A stretch of 64,000 bases of DNA from Pseudoalteromonas sp. G4. GTDB lineage: Bacteria > Pseudomonadota > Gammaproteobacteria > Enterobacterales > Alteromonadaceae. Below, piece after piece: positions 8,813 through 17,588 of this stretch. Each line of letters begins with the position of its first letter. The first letter of the stretch is position 1. The notes below the pieces were generated by a model. It was not told the origin of the DNA and ran no database searches. It worked only from the letters and a program-made list of their open reading frames with translations. The position numbers were made by a program, and so were the translations under genes. The stretch lies in the NCBI RefSeq assembly GCF_028875915.1, contig NZ_JAPEHW010000001.1, positions 62,001-126,000 of the forward strand, read 5' to 3'.

Positions 8813-10588
8813 ATGCGTTACCAAATTAAACACTTTGAATTTGATGCCAATAATTTAGTACTGAGCCACAACCGCCAGCCTGTTTCAATTCGTCATAATG
8901 AAGCACTTTTGCTAAAGCTTTTTATCGAAAATACTGGCAAGGTGCTTAGCAAAGACGAAATATTAACGCATATTTGGCAAGGTAAAGTGGTATCTGAGCA
9001 GGCGGTATTTCAAAACATTAGTCATTTACGCAATATTTTTGGTGCTGATGCCATTAAAACCTATGCAAAACGCGGCTATGAGTGGCAATTACCAATTCAG
9101 CAATTAAATGAACATACCAAGCAAATTGAGCAAATAGCTAAAGAAGCCACAGTAACTAAATCGTCTCAATCAGTCATTCTGATAGTAAGTTTATTGCTTA
9201 TGTTAGTTTTGGTAGCCGTGTTAAATATTAATACAGCACCAAAGCGCAGCATGGCGCTTATTCCGTTTGAAAATAACTGTGAGCAGTCGGTTAATCTGGT
9301 AGATGTAATAGACTTTAATGTTACAACGATCAACAAGATAGAAACGAACCGCTTTAATGCAACACAAATTTTAAGCTATAAATCTTTATCTGCAGAACAC
9401 CCATTAATTCTTACTGGTGAAATGAGCAAAGCAGGTGAGGGGTGTTTGATTGATTTTAAGTTAGTTGGCCCAAAAGGACAGTGGCATGGGCAAATAATTG
9501 CTGATAGTGAAGCTGCGGCTATAAATAAACTGAACAGCCATTTATCCCAAAACGTTATGTTTGATTGGGTAAATGTACCAGCTACCCCAAGTGTAAAACT
9601 TGCTATGCTAACGCTTGCACACCAAGAGCACGCTGAAGACTTAATAGTTTTGCATCAATTGGCAAATACGTACTTACAAAGTAATAAGCTTGATACCGCC
9701 ATGAGCCTTGCAGATAAACTTGAGCAATTGGCTAAGCAGCGACACAATCAAGTACAACAGGGTAATGCACTATTACTGCAAAGCACAATATTAACTCGCA
9801 AAGAATTGGTTGAGCTGAGTAACCATAAATTGGATGAGGCGATATCTGCATATGCTCAGATAAATGATCACAAACGCCTTGCTGATGCGTTTAATGCAAA
9901 GTCTTGGCTTAATCACCTTGATAATGATTTTGGCAGCGTTAAACATAGCTTATTAACATCAGCAGAGCACGCGCTTCTAGCGAATGATATAGAGCGTGAG
10001 CTTCATGCGCTTACTTATTTGTCAGTAATGGCGCATAAGCATAAAAATCAAAGCGATAAATACCTCTATTTACAACTTGCTGAAAGCAAAATGAAGGCAT
10101 ATAACTTACCGCAATATCACTATGCGAAAGTACCTTTTCACTATGCCATTTATGCCGATAATCCAGCAGATAAAGAGCCTCATTTAAAACGCGTTTTAGA
10201 ATATACAGAGCTTACGCCCGATCACTGGGTAGCACAGTCTAGCCGTAAACAATTACTCGATTACTATTTGGATACTGAACGTTTAGCGCTTGCAAAAGCC
10301 TTGGTTGAAACACTAACAAATACCACACCGCAAAATATGTTATTAAAAGCGCGTTTAGCTCTTGCTGAAAAAGACGATGTAGCATTTGAACAGCTTGGTA
10401 AAGAGGCATTTGAGCAAGCACAGCTAGCAGGTAGTTTAGAATTAAGTTTGGATATTGCACTGCTACTTTGTAATGACCCAAAAGAGCAAATTAACCATGA
10501 TTTTTATTTTGATTACATTAACCAAAATGCGACAGCAAATTGGTCTAAACGTAATCAAACCAAACTTCATGCGTTAAATAATATTTAG
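8813..10588 (+). CDS. CadC/ToxR-like membrane-bound transcription regulator with periplasmic TPR region
   Basis: About 591 residues. An N-terminal OmpR/PhoB-type winged helix (residues about 1-95, FDANNLVLSHNRQPVSIRHN and EILTHIWQGKVVSEQAVFQNISHLRN) is followed by a linker, a single transmembrane helix (about 118-137, SVILIVSLLLMLVLVAVLNI) and a large periplasmic domain whose second half has helical TPR-like repeats. Such proteins bind DNA from the membrane in response to periplasmic signals. I prefer the ATG at 8813; a TTG at 8789 would add eight residues. It lies between the arylsulfatase and the SUMF1-fold gene, so control of one or both is a reasonable inference. Confidence 0.85.
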   Translation: MRYQIKHFEFDANNLVLSHNRQPVSIRHNEALLLKLFIENTGKVLSKDEILTHIWQGKVVSEQAVFQNISHLRNIFGADAIKTYAKRGYEWQLPIQQLNEHTKQIEQIAKEATVTKSSQSVILIVSLLLMLVLVAVLNINTAPKRSMALIPFENNCEQSVNLVDVIDFNVTTINKIETNRFNATQILSYKSLSAEHPLILTGEMSKAGEGCLIDFKLVGPKGQWHGQIIADSEAAAINKLNSHLSQNVMFDWVNVPATPSVKLAMLTLAHQEHAEDLIVLHQLANTYLQSNKLDTAMSLADKLEQLAKQRHNQVQQGNALLLQSTILTRKELVELSNHKLDEAISAYAQINDHKRLADAFNAKSWLNHLDNDFGSVKHSLLTSAEHALLANDIERELHALTYLSVMAHKHKNQSDKYLYLQLAESKMKAYNLPQYHYAKVPFHYAIYADNPADKEPHLKRVLEYTELTPDHWVAQSSRKQLLDYYLDTERLALAKALVETLTNTTPQNMLLKARLALAEKDDVAFEQLGKEAFEQAQLAGSLELSLDIALLLCNDPKEQINHDFYFDYINQNATANWSKRNQTKLHALNNI

Positions 10589-10717
10589 TGTTAAATGAAG
10601 TGGGATTTTAATTAAGAGATTTCATTTCAAAGCGAATTAGCTTGTCAAAAGTAATAAATCTAAAGTTTGCTTAATTCTGTTTGTTCTAAAGCAAAAATAA
10701 AACGTTATCGGGGAAAC

Positions 10718-10746
10718 CTGGCTATGTATATTTCATACATAGCCAG
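10718..10746. terminator. Perfect 12-bp hairpin between convergent genes
   Basis: CTGGCTATGTAT and its exact complement ATACATAGCCAG enclose a 5-base loop. A weak T-stretch (GAGAGTTTTAC) follows on the plus strand. It lies between the convergent CadC-like and SUMF1 genes and probably ends transcription. Confidence 0.6.
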
Positions 10747-10818
10747 AGAGTTTTACTGTCATTTATCGACTTACAAGTACACAAAATGACTATTCGTTCA
10801 ACACCCTTCAATAAGATG

Positions 10819-12477
10819 CTATTGGCTTTCTTTAAGTGCAAGCCAATTTAATTTCCAATGACTGTCTAAAGACTTAAGTGTAAGTGTATGCTTACCTTTT
10901 GGTAAGTTAACTTTATCTTTAGATTGGGTTTGCCAATCGTGGTAGCCACCCGTCTTTTTAACAGCTGCAGTCGTTAGCTTTTTATCACCTAAATACAGCT
11001 CAAAACCTTTAGTTTCGTTAGGTGTGGCAACGCGATAATGCAATGTGTAATCACCGGTTTTTGTCACATCAATTTGGTACACCATAGTTGCATCGCTTTC
11101 GATACCATTTCGGCCAGTGAGGTTATGCCCGCGAGACTCATCAGAGGTTAAAGTTACACTTGCGCCCGTAATACTTTTAGCCCATTCAGCTTCAATCTGG
11201 CCTGGAACTTTACTCCAGCCAGTTTCGGTAGCAATGGGTTCACTGTATGGCCCTTGTAGGTGATTTTTAACGGCAACCACAGTGTACTCAACACTGTGTT
11301 GTGTGTCTGAAATATGACGATAAAACGGGGTTTTGATGTTGGTTGCAACCAGTTTGAACATTGCATCTTTTACATCATTTTTATAAACACGGTAGCCAGT
11401 TACGTCGCTGTCGTCACTTTTATCCCAGCTTAAAAATACGATATCGCCTTGTTGTTTTAATGCGACGTTTTCTACTTTGTTAGGCAGTGAAGCAATTAAA
11501 TTACGGCGTGCTTGCTCATTTTGTTGTGCGTGTATCAGCTCTTTTTGAAAAAGCTTTGTGGTTTTAGAAAGTTTCGGCGCTTTGCCATCTAACGCGATAC
11601 GGAAACCATCAACACCACCGGCAAAATCAACAGGAATTCGGCCTCGATTTGTCAGCGGCCAATGATCCCAGTGCCAACTTGCACCACGGGTAGAGCGACT
11701 CTCACAGTTTTCAGACTCACTTGGTGCGCCTGTTGTTGAGGCATTGTTATAGTTTTCAACATAGCAATCGGCAACAAATTCTAATACGTTTGACAGCATA
11801 TCGTGTAAACCAAATGGATTAGGTTTATACATGCCGACGATACTTGCTCGTGCAGCCCCATCGGAACAGTGATTGATGCCTGTGCTCCAATTAACATAGC
11901 TGGTGTTAGTTTGGGTTTGCAAAATGCTCTCGCCGTAATAGTCTGCCGTGTTTTCAAATTGGCATACTTCTGTTTTATTTGGGTCATCACCAAAATAATA
12001 TTTTGTGTCAGTACCGGCACGCGCTGCATATTCCCACTCGGCCTCACTTGCAAGTCGATAAGGTTTGCCGGTTTCTATTGCAAGCCAATCCACATAGGCT
12101 TTTGCGGCATTCCAATTAATACACACCACAGGTTGGTATTCGCTGGTGTTGAGCGCATTGGTTTGCCAATTACCTTTACTGGCTGGTTTAAACCAACCAT
12201 CTAATTCATGGCGGCATTCGGTGGGGGCTTCATAATTAGTGGCTGCGATAAATCGGCTAAACTCCTTAACCGTGACTTCATATTTGCCTAGGCTAAACTC
12301 AGTTAAATCGACTTGATGAACAGGTTGCGTACTTTCACGATCTAAAGAGCCCATTTCAAAACTGCCAGCAGGGATTGTTACCATAATTGGTTCAATAGGT
12401 TTTACTTTGTTTGCTGCTACAGCATTAAAACCGATAGGTGTTAAACATAATGCCAAGAACAGGTTATTTAATTTCAT
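10819..12477 (-). CDS. Exported SUMF1-fold (formylglycine-generating-enzyme-like) protein with FN3 and carbohydrate-binding-like domains
   Basis: About 552 residues: signal peptide (MKLNNLFLALCLTPIGFNAVA), a SUMF1/FGE-sulfatase domain (about residues 30-295: MVTIPAGSFEMGS, CINWNAAKAYVDWLA, RLASEAEWEYAARAG, FGLHDMLSNVLEFVADCY), a fibronectin type III domain (about 335-420) and a C-terminal CBM6/CBM35-like beta domain (about 430-550). The start at 12477 is preferred because AGGA lies nine bases upstream; the ATG at 12486 sits right against that AGGA. Known aerobic FGEs use a Cys pair in the segment before the last strand. Here it reads STRGASWHWDHWPLTNRGR, without cysteine, so sulfatase activation is doubtful. 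It may instead be a sugar-targeted protein of the PvdO/EgtB-like branch. Confidence 0.85.
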   Translation of the reverse strand: MKLNNLFLALCLTPIGFNAVAANKVKPIEPIMVTIPAGSFEMGSLDRESTQPVHQVDLTEFSLGKYEVTVKEFSRFIAATNYEAPTECRHELDGWFKPASKGNWQTNALNTSEYQPVVCINWNAAKAYVDWLAIETGKPYRLASEAEWEYAARAGTDTKYYFGDDPNKTEVCQFENTADYYGESILQTQTNTSYVNWSTGINHCSDGAARASIVGMYKPNPFGLHDMLSNVLEFVADCYVENYNNASTTGAPSESENCESRSTRGASWHWDHWPLTNRGRIPVDFAGGVDGFRIALDGKAPKLSKTTKLFQKELIHAQQNEQARRNLIASLPNKVENVALKQQGDIVFLSWDKSDDSDVTGYRVYKNDVKDAMFKLVATNIKTPFYRHISDTQHSVEYTVVAVKNHLQGPYSEPIATETGWSKVPGQIEAEWAKSITGASVTLTSDESRGHNLTGRNGIESDATMVYQIDVTKTGDYTLHYRVATPNETKGFELYLGDKKLTTAAVKKTGGYHDWQTQSKDKVNLPKGKHTLTLKSLDSHWKLNWLALKESQ

Positions 12478-12989
12478 TTGTGTCATTCCTAAATGATTGT
12501 TTTAAACACTGAGCTAGCATTACCTGTTGTGAATTTTGGGTCTTAAAAAATAGTTATAACCTGCCAAAAATAGAAAAATTATAGAACTTAACGTAATAAC
12601 GGAATCTTACTTGTTATTTAAGTTATTAATAAAATTGAAGTTTATTTATTTCTTGGGAAATGAGGCTATTTTTTAGAACGATTAAATATTACGACTAATT
12701 AGCGCTGTTTACGTTTGAATGCATTTTTAATTAAGCGTAATAATTTCAATTTATTAGCTAGTTTAAAAGCTTTGGGATATTTAAAAGATGAGCGAATAAT
12801 ATTTAAAAAGTGTGTTCAAATAGGGTACGTTATCCATTAATGCGTTTTATTGAATATTAGTTATGTTCCCGTTCATTTATTGATCTAGGTTAATCACTCT
12901 CATTAAATATACAGATAGACTCGTTTCGATTTGGTGATTATTGCGTCAATTATCATGATAGCGCAGCAAAAGAAAAAGCGAGAAAATGT
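12478..12989. other. Intergenic between divergent genes, no gene recognised
   Basis: About 510 very AT-rich bases between the SUMF1 gene (minus) and a diguanylate cyclase (plus). Both promoters must lie here. I see no clear operator, RNA or remnant. Confidence 0.4.
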
Positions 12990-14156
12990 ATGGAACCGAC
13001 ACCGCTAAGCGATGTGTATACTGAACAAAGCGAGCCTTTAACCTTACTCAAAAAATTAAAATTACAAACCTATTTTAGTTTAGAAAACAATCCATTAATT
13101 GAGCTTGTTTCATCCAATACTCACTCAGTCGATTTTACTCACAAACGCTCCGAATACATTCGCGGAAGACTGTGGATTATGTGCATGTTTTTCGCGTTTT
13201 CAGTGCCTGCTTTCTCTTTTTTTGATTTTTTAACGCTTGATTATCAACACGCTGAAATATTGTTGGTTGCAAGATTAACGCTTTCTATTAGTTTGTTTAT
13301 TATGGCCTATCGAGTAAAGCGCTCATCTTCTGTAAGCCTAATAAAACACGTTATAGCGCTTTCATTTTTTCTGCCGGCATTATTTTACTTTTCTATTATG
13401 TTTACCTTTTCTTCGCTTCAAGATGTACCGCTTATTTTTACCATGATGCCGTATTTAATTTTAGCGATGATAGGCCTTTTTCCGCTCACAATACGCGGCG
13501 GAGTAATTTTAATAAGTTTGATTTTTATGCCGTTTATGCTGGTGCAAGTGCATTTTTTTCAAGGTGATTATTGGCAGCTGTTTAATGCTGTGTGGCTATT
13601 TATACTATTTGCTGGCATTAGTTTGTGGCTGCAAATAGCTCAGCTTTCTATGTTGATGAATTTGTACCGCGAATCCACCATTGACCCGTTAACTAAGCTG
13701 ATTAATCGCCGTGTCATGTTACGCCGTATTGATATGTTAAAAGCACATGCAACGCGTTTTAGTGTGGTGATGTTTGATCTTGACCGATTTAAACGCATTA
13801 ATGACACATACGGCCACCTTGCAGGTGATAAAGTGCTAAAAGTGGCATCTAACATCATTAAAAAAAATTTAACGCGCAGTGATATTGTGGCGCGATACGG
13901 TGGCGAAGAGTTTGTGGCAATCTTGCCAAGTACCAGTGCGATTGAAGCTATTAAGAAAGCTGAGTTAATAGCATCGTCATTAAAGGCTTCAAAAATTACA
14001 ATGAGTAATAATGAAGAAATTACTGTTACATCAAGCATTGGTGTAACGGCATACCAACAGGGTGAAGCTATCGAAGCCCTATTTAAACGGGTTGATGACT
14101 TACTTTACGATGCAAAAGAGTTGGGGCGCGATAGAGTAGTATCGGACATAAACTAA
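12990..14156 (+). CDS. Membrane diguanylate cyclase (GGDEF)
   Basis: 388 residues: six or so membrane segments (about 60-225) followed by a GGDEF domain (about 230-385). The active site reads RYGGEEF and the metal/substrate Asp is in MFDLDRFKRINDTYGHLAGD, so it should make c-di-GMP from GTP. The inhibitory I-site RxxD, five residues before the motif, is not intact (TRSD). It resembles MASE-type membrane sensors in layout, but I do not assign a MASE class. Monocistronic. Confidence 0.9.
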   Translation: MEPTPLSDVYTEQSEPLTLLKKLKLQTYFSLENNPLIELVSSNTHSVDFTHKRSEYIRGRLWIMCMFFAFSVPAFSFFDFLTLDYQHAEILLVARLTLSISLFIMAYRVKRSSSVSLIKHVIALSFFLPALFYFSIMFTFSSLQDVPLIFTMMPYLILAMIGLFPLTIRGGVILISLIFMPFMLVQVHFFQGDYWQLFNAVWLFILFAGISLWLQIAQLSMLMNLYRESTIDPLTKLINRRVMLRRIDMLKAHATRFSVVMFDLDRFKRINDTYGHLAGDKVLKVASNIIKKNLTRSDIVARYGGEEFVAILPSTSAIEAIKKAELIASSLKASKITMSNNEEITVTSSIGVTAYQQGEAIEALFKRVDDLLYDAKELGRDRVVSDIN

Positions 14157-14307
14157 AGTTACAGATTTACTTGTTATCTAGTCAGCCATAAAGATTATCA
14201 GGTTATTTGCTGGAGCTTTTTTAAAACGGAATTAAATAAGTGTTCCAATTCGATTCGTAAAATTAATAGCGATATACTGATACGCCATAACTATTAGTAA
14301 GTGACTT

Positions 14308-14748
14308 ATGTATTCAATCAAAGTGGGTGAATTAACGGATATTGCCGTTATTGAAACGCAAATCCCAGAGTTTACATCGCCAAAAAAGTTGGCAGATATT
14401 CAGGCGCGTATTAAAAGCCCGCAATATTTGTTATTAGTTACATATTTTAATCAAGAGCCTGTGGGTTATAAGCTAGGATATGCCTTAAGTGATAAGGTTT
14501 TTTACAGTTGGTTAGGGGCGGTTTTGCCTTCTCACCGCGGTCACGGCCTTGCGCAAAAAAAGCTAGATGCGCAAGAGCGCTGGATAATCGAACATAATTA
14601 CTCATATGTTCAAGTGAAAACCATGAACCGCTTTCGTGCTATGCTCGGTATGCTTATTAAAAATAATTACCATATCATTGATATAGAAAAAGCATCATCA
14701 TCGCTAGATGTTAAAATCCGTTTTGAAAAGTGTTTGATTAACGCTTAG
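14308..14748 (+). CDS. GNAT N-acetyltransferase
   Basis: A 146-residue acetyltransferase. The acetyl-CoA motif A is VLPSHRGHGLAQKKLDAQERW (about residues 72-92) with the R-G-H-G-L-A loop, followed by YVQVKTMNRFRAMLGMLIKNNYHI as motif B. The substrate is unknown. It is followed 25 bp later by a small membrane protein on the same strand, so the two are probably co-transcribed. Confidence 0.85.
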   Translation: MYSIKVGELTDIAVIETQIPEFTSPKKLADIQARIKSPQYLLLVTYFNQEPVGYKLGYALSDKVFYSWLGAVLPSHRGHGLAQKKLDAQERWIIEHNYSYVQVKTMNRFRAMLGMLIKNNYHIIDIEKASSSLDVKIRFEKCLINA

Positions 14749-14773
14749 TTTAAAAAGATTGCAAGGAAGCAAA

Positions 14774-15088
14774 ATGGTTAATGTATTAATTGGCTTTGTG
14801 TTGTGTTTATCTGTGGTATTTGGTGTTATTTCTGCTGCGGCGTTTACACCTGCCATTGGTTTTGCGTTTATTTTTATTTTGTTTGCTGGAGTGATCGGTT
14901 ATTTTGGATATTTGCAATCAAGCTTGCTGTTAATTCTGATTAATTCATTAGCTATAATTGCAAGCCCAGGCATTGTGAATGCAACTCTCTCATCACTCAT
15001 TTTGCTCGCTATTTTATACATATCTGCGTTTTCTGGTGTGATGACTGGTGTACGTAAATTACAAAAGCATGTTCAAATTAGAACATGA
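14774..15088 (+). CDS. Small hydrophobic membrane protein
   Basis: About 104 residues, almost entirely hydrophobic, with three to four membrane helices and a short basic tail (GVRKLQKHVQIRT). The ATG at 14774 is chosen because AAGGA lies six bases upstream; a TTG at 14759 is less likely. It is probably in a two-gene unit with the preceding acetyltransferase. The last 11 bases overlap the end of the convergent lipoprotein gene. Family not recognised. Confidence 0.7.
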   Translation: MVNVLIGFVLCLSVVFGVISAAAFTPAIGFAFIFILFAGVIGYFGYLQSSLLLILINSLAIIASPGIVNATLSSLILLAILYISAFSGVMTGVRKLQKHVQIRT

Positions 15089-15605
15089 CCTCGTAGAGTA
15101 CTTGAGGCACCCGTAAGCGGTCTATTTGTCTTTCTAAATCACGGATATCATGACGGATTTCGCGTTTTATATCTTCGTTCGGCTCATTTCGGTATTGTTC
15201 TTTTAAGCGATAAATTCGGTTTTCAAGTGCACTTATTTCTGTCGCAATATCATACTGGCGTTTTCCTTTGTTGTAGTTTTTTACAAACCCCTCACTTAAA
15301 CAAACACCATTATAAGTTTGGCCTGCACGGCCGACACGATAACCATTTTCAGGTGTGCAGTACATTTGATTGCCTTTTTCGTAACCTGCTTGCCACCTTT
15401 GGATATTCACATTGATATTGACTTCGGCACAAGCTTGGTTGTAATCGTTGACACGATCTCGTTTTAAACCGCTTTGGCCATCACTAAAACCAAGGTTATA
15501 CCAATCAGCAGTTTTGCACTTTTCTGGCGAAATTGCGGCGCATCCGTTTAGTGTTAAATAAGCGAATATCAAGGGTGTTGTTTTAAGCGCTGAAAGTATT
15601 GTCAT
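15078..15605 (-). CDS. DUF2799-type lipoprotein
   Basis: A 175-residue lipoprotein: a hydrophobic leader and lipobox LNGC (Cys about residue 22), then repeats of the type DWYNLGFSDGQSG, RWQAGYEKGNQMYCTPENGYRVGRAG and FVKNYNKGKRQYD, which I recognise as the DUF2799 pattern. A C-terminal coiled coil (about 125-165, ALENRIYRLKEQYRNE) follows. Likely anchored to an outer or inner membrane facing the periplasm. Function unknown. Confidence 0.85.
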   Translation of the reverse strand: MTILSALKTTPLIFAYLTLNGCAAISPEKCKTADWYNLGFSDGQSGLKRDRVNDYNQACAEVNINVNIQRWQAGYEKGNQMYCTPENGYRVGRAGQTYNGVCLSEGFVKNYNKGKRQYDIATEISALENRIYRLKEQYRNEPNEDIKREIRHDIRDLERQIDRLRVPQVLYEVMF

Positions 15606-15830
15606 AAATGCTATTTTTTGTGGTAACTGTTTCTAACATAGAAATCATTCGATGAATCTTAACTGAATAACAAAAAATTAATATCTGTACATATTTTGCA
15701 ATACATTCTCACTTTCAAAGGGTCAACAAGAGGAGTAGCATAAACACACATTGTGTCAGGTTATAAAGACCTGAATGTTTTTAAAATTTTAATAGTGTTC
15801 AGCTCTTTATAACTTTTAAAGGGCACAATT

Positions 15831-17144
15831 ATGATTAACACACATCCTAATATCGTCATTATTGGCGGGGGCGCAGGCGGTCTTGAACTTGCAAGTAAAT
15901 TAGGACATAAATTAGGAAAATCACGACGCGCAAATATCACACTTATTGATAAAAACCGCACGCATATTTGGAAACCTTTGCTTCATGAAGTTGCAACGGG
16001 TTCACTCGACACCAGTTTAGATGGTGTTTCATACTCTGCTCATGCAGCTAAGCATGGCTTTCAGTTTATTTGGGGTGAATTTATTGGCCTCAATACCCAA
16101 GAACAAACCCTCACCCTTAAAGCGCAAAGTGATGAAAGCGGTAAAGTGCTGTTGCCAGAACGCACACTTAATTACGATAAAGTCATTTTAGCGATTGGCA
16201 GTATAAGCAATGACTTTAATACGCCGGGCGTTGCTGAACATTGTTATTTTCTCGATTCACAAAAACAAGCAGAACGCTTTCAACATGCTTTGCTGAATAG
16301 TTTTACGAGAGTACATCAAAATGCCAGTGACGATACGCGTAATAATACGCTCTCAATTGCGATTGTTGGTGGTGGAGCCACTGGGGTAGAGCTAAGCGCT
16401 GAACTTATTCATGTATCTGGTTTACTTAAGCATTATGGTTTAAGCGAATTTAAAAGTACGCAGTTAATTATTCATTTAATTGAAGCAGGCCCAACCATTT
16501 TACCTGCTTTACCAACAAGGATAAGTGATGCAGCAAGACGTGAATTACTCAATTTAGGCATACAAGTACGTGAAAACACGCGCATCAGTGAAGCAAATGA
16601 AAATGGTTTTGTGACCGTGGAAGGCGAAACGATCCTCGCAGATTTAATGCTATGGGCAGCAGGTGTAAAGGTTGCTGATTTTGTAAAAGAAATTGATGGG
16701 CTAGAGTTTAATCGTAGCAATCAAGTGTTAGTTGACCCGTATTTAAAAGCTAAAGGGGTAGAGCAGGTGTACGTTTTGGGTGATGCTAGTGCCTGTGAGC
16801 AAAATGATGGCAGTTTTGTCCCACCGCGCGCGCAGGCAGCGCATCAGATGGCCAGTAATTTAGCGTGTAATATTATTGCTGAACTGAATGGTAAAGCGCA
16901 AAAACCATTTAAATATAACGATCATGGCTCATTAGTTAACTTATCACGTTACAGTGCGGTGGGAAGCTTAATGGGTAATCTCACAAATAACACCATGTTT
17001 ATTGAAGGTAAGTTAGCGCGTTTAATGTATGTGTCGTTGTACCGTATGCATCAAAATGCCATTCATGGCCTGCTTAAAACATGTGCATTATGGCTTTGTG
17101 AAAAGTTAATGCGCAGTGTTAGGCCAAAAATGAAACTACATTAA
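15831..17144 (+). CDS. ndh: Type II NADH:quinone dehydrogenase (NDH-2)
   Basis: 437 residues, the usual length. The FAD-binding Rossmann motif is IVIIGGGAGGLELASKLG (residues about 8-25) and the NADH-binding motif is IAIVGGGATGVELSAEL (about 177-193). The second FAD-site strand is YVLGDASACEQNDGSFVPPRAQAAHQMA. It oxidises NADH and reduces quinone without pumping protons, as a peripheral inner-membrane enzyme held by the C-terminal amphipathic region. An AAGGG ribosome-binding site precedes the ATG. It is followed by its own terminator and then a DUF2999 gene. Confidence 0.93.
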   Translation: MINTHPNIVIIGGGAGGLELASKLGHKLGKSRRANITLIDKNRTHIWKPLLHEVATGSLDTSLDGVSYSAHAAKHGFQFIWGEFIGLNTQEQTLTLKAQSDESGKVLLPERTLNYDKVILAIGSISNDFNTPGVAEHCYFLDSQKQAERFQHALLNSFTRVHQNASDDTRNNTLSIAIVGGGATGVELSAELIHVSGLLKHYGLSEFKSTQLIIHLIEAGPTILPALPTRISDAARRELLNLGIQVRENTRISEANENGFVTVEGETILADLMLWAAGVKVADFVKEIDGLEFNRSNQVLVDPYLKAKGVEQVYVLGDASACEQNDGSFVPPRAQAAHQMASNLACNIIAELNGKAQKPFKYNDHGSLVNLSRYSAVGSLMGNLTNNTMFIEGKLARLMYVSLYRMHQNAIHGLLKTCALWLCEKLMRSVRPKMKLH

Positions 17145-17156
17145 ATTATTGATTAT

Positions 17157-17184
17157 GGTAAATGCCGCTTGGCGTTTACCTTTT
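17157..17184 (+). terminator. Rho-independent terminator after ndh
   Basis: Stem GGTAAATGCC / GGCGTTTACC (10 bp, one G-T pair) with a GCTT loop, followed by TTTT. Confidence 0.85.
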
Positions 17185-17258
17185 CTCACTTGATGATTAA
17201 CAGCTCGCAATTCAACTGATAAACTCTAAAAAATGATTAAGTTTTTCAAGGTAATCAA

Positions 17259-17510
17259 ATGAATCCAATAATTGCACTTTTAAAAGAAAATAATATTAGT
17301 GATGAACGCATCAATGAAATTTTTCAGGTGCTTACCGAAAACCCAATGGCTGCAATGCTAACGATTAGTCAGCTGGGCTTACCGCAAGAGCAATTACAGC
17401 AAGTAATGGGGCAAGTAATGCTAAACCCAGCACTTATTAAAGAAGCGGTAGATGAGTTGGGGCTCGATTTTTCAAAAGTAGAAGATGCAAAAGAAAAAAT
17501 GCAAAAATAA
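17259..17510 (+). CDS. DUF2999 family protein
   Basis: An 83-residue acidic helical cytoplasmic protein (MNPIIALLKENNISDERI, then repeated Gln- and Leu-rich helices). I recognise the DUF2999 pattern of marine gammaproteobacteria. No function is known to me. It has an AAGG ribosome-binding site and its own terminator, so it is expressed alone. Confidence 0.8.
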   Translation: MNPIIALLKENNISDERINEIFQVLTENPMAAMLTISQLGLPQEQLQQVMGQVMLNPALIKEAVDELGLDFSKVEDAKEKMQK

Positions 17511-17532
17511 TCTTACTTATGGATAACCAAAG

Positions 17533-17559
17533 AAAACCTACTTTTAGTAGGTTTTTTTG
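17533..17559. terminator. Rho-independent terminator
   Basis: AAACCTAC-TTTTA-GTAGGTTT followed by a T-run on the plus strand and A-rich on the other side. It lies between the DUF2999 gene and the convergent GGDEF-EAL gene and could serve both. Confidence 0.85.
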
Positions 17560-17588
17560 TATTTATTACCAGTTTCCAGCAGACACCT

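Noticed and set aside
10819-12477. Calling this the formylglycine-generating enzyme of the nearby sulfatase
   Set aside because: The family's catalytic cysteine pair is absent and the protein is exported.
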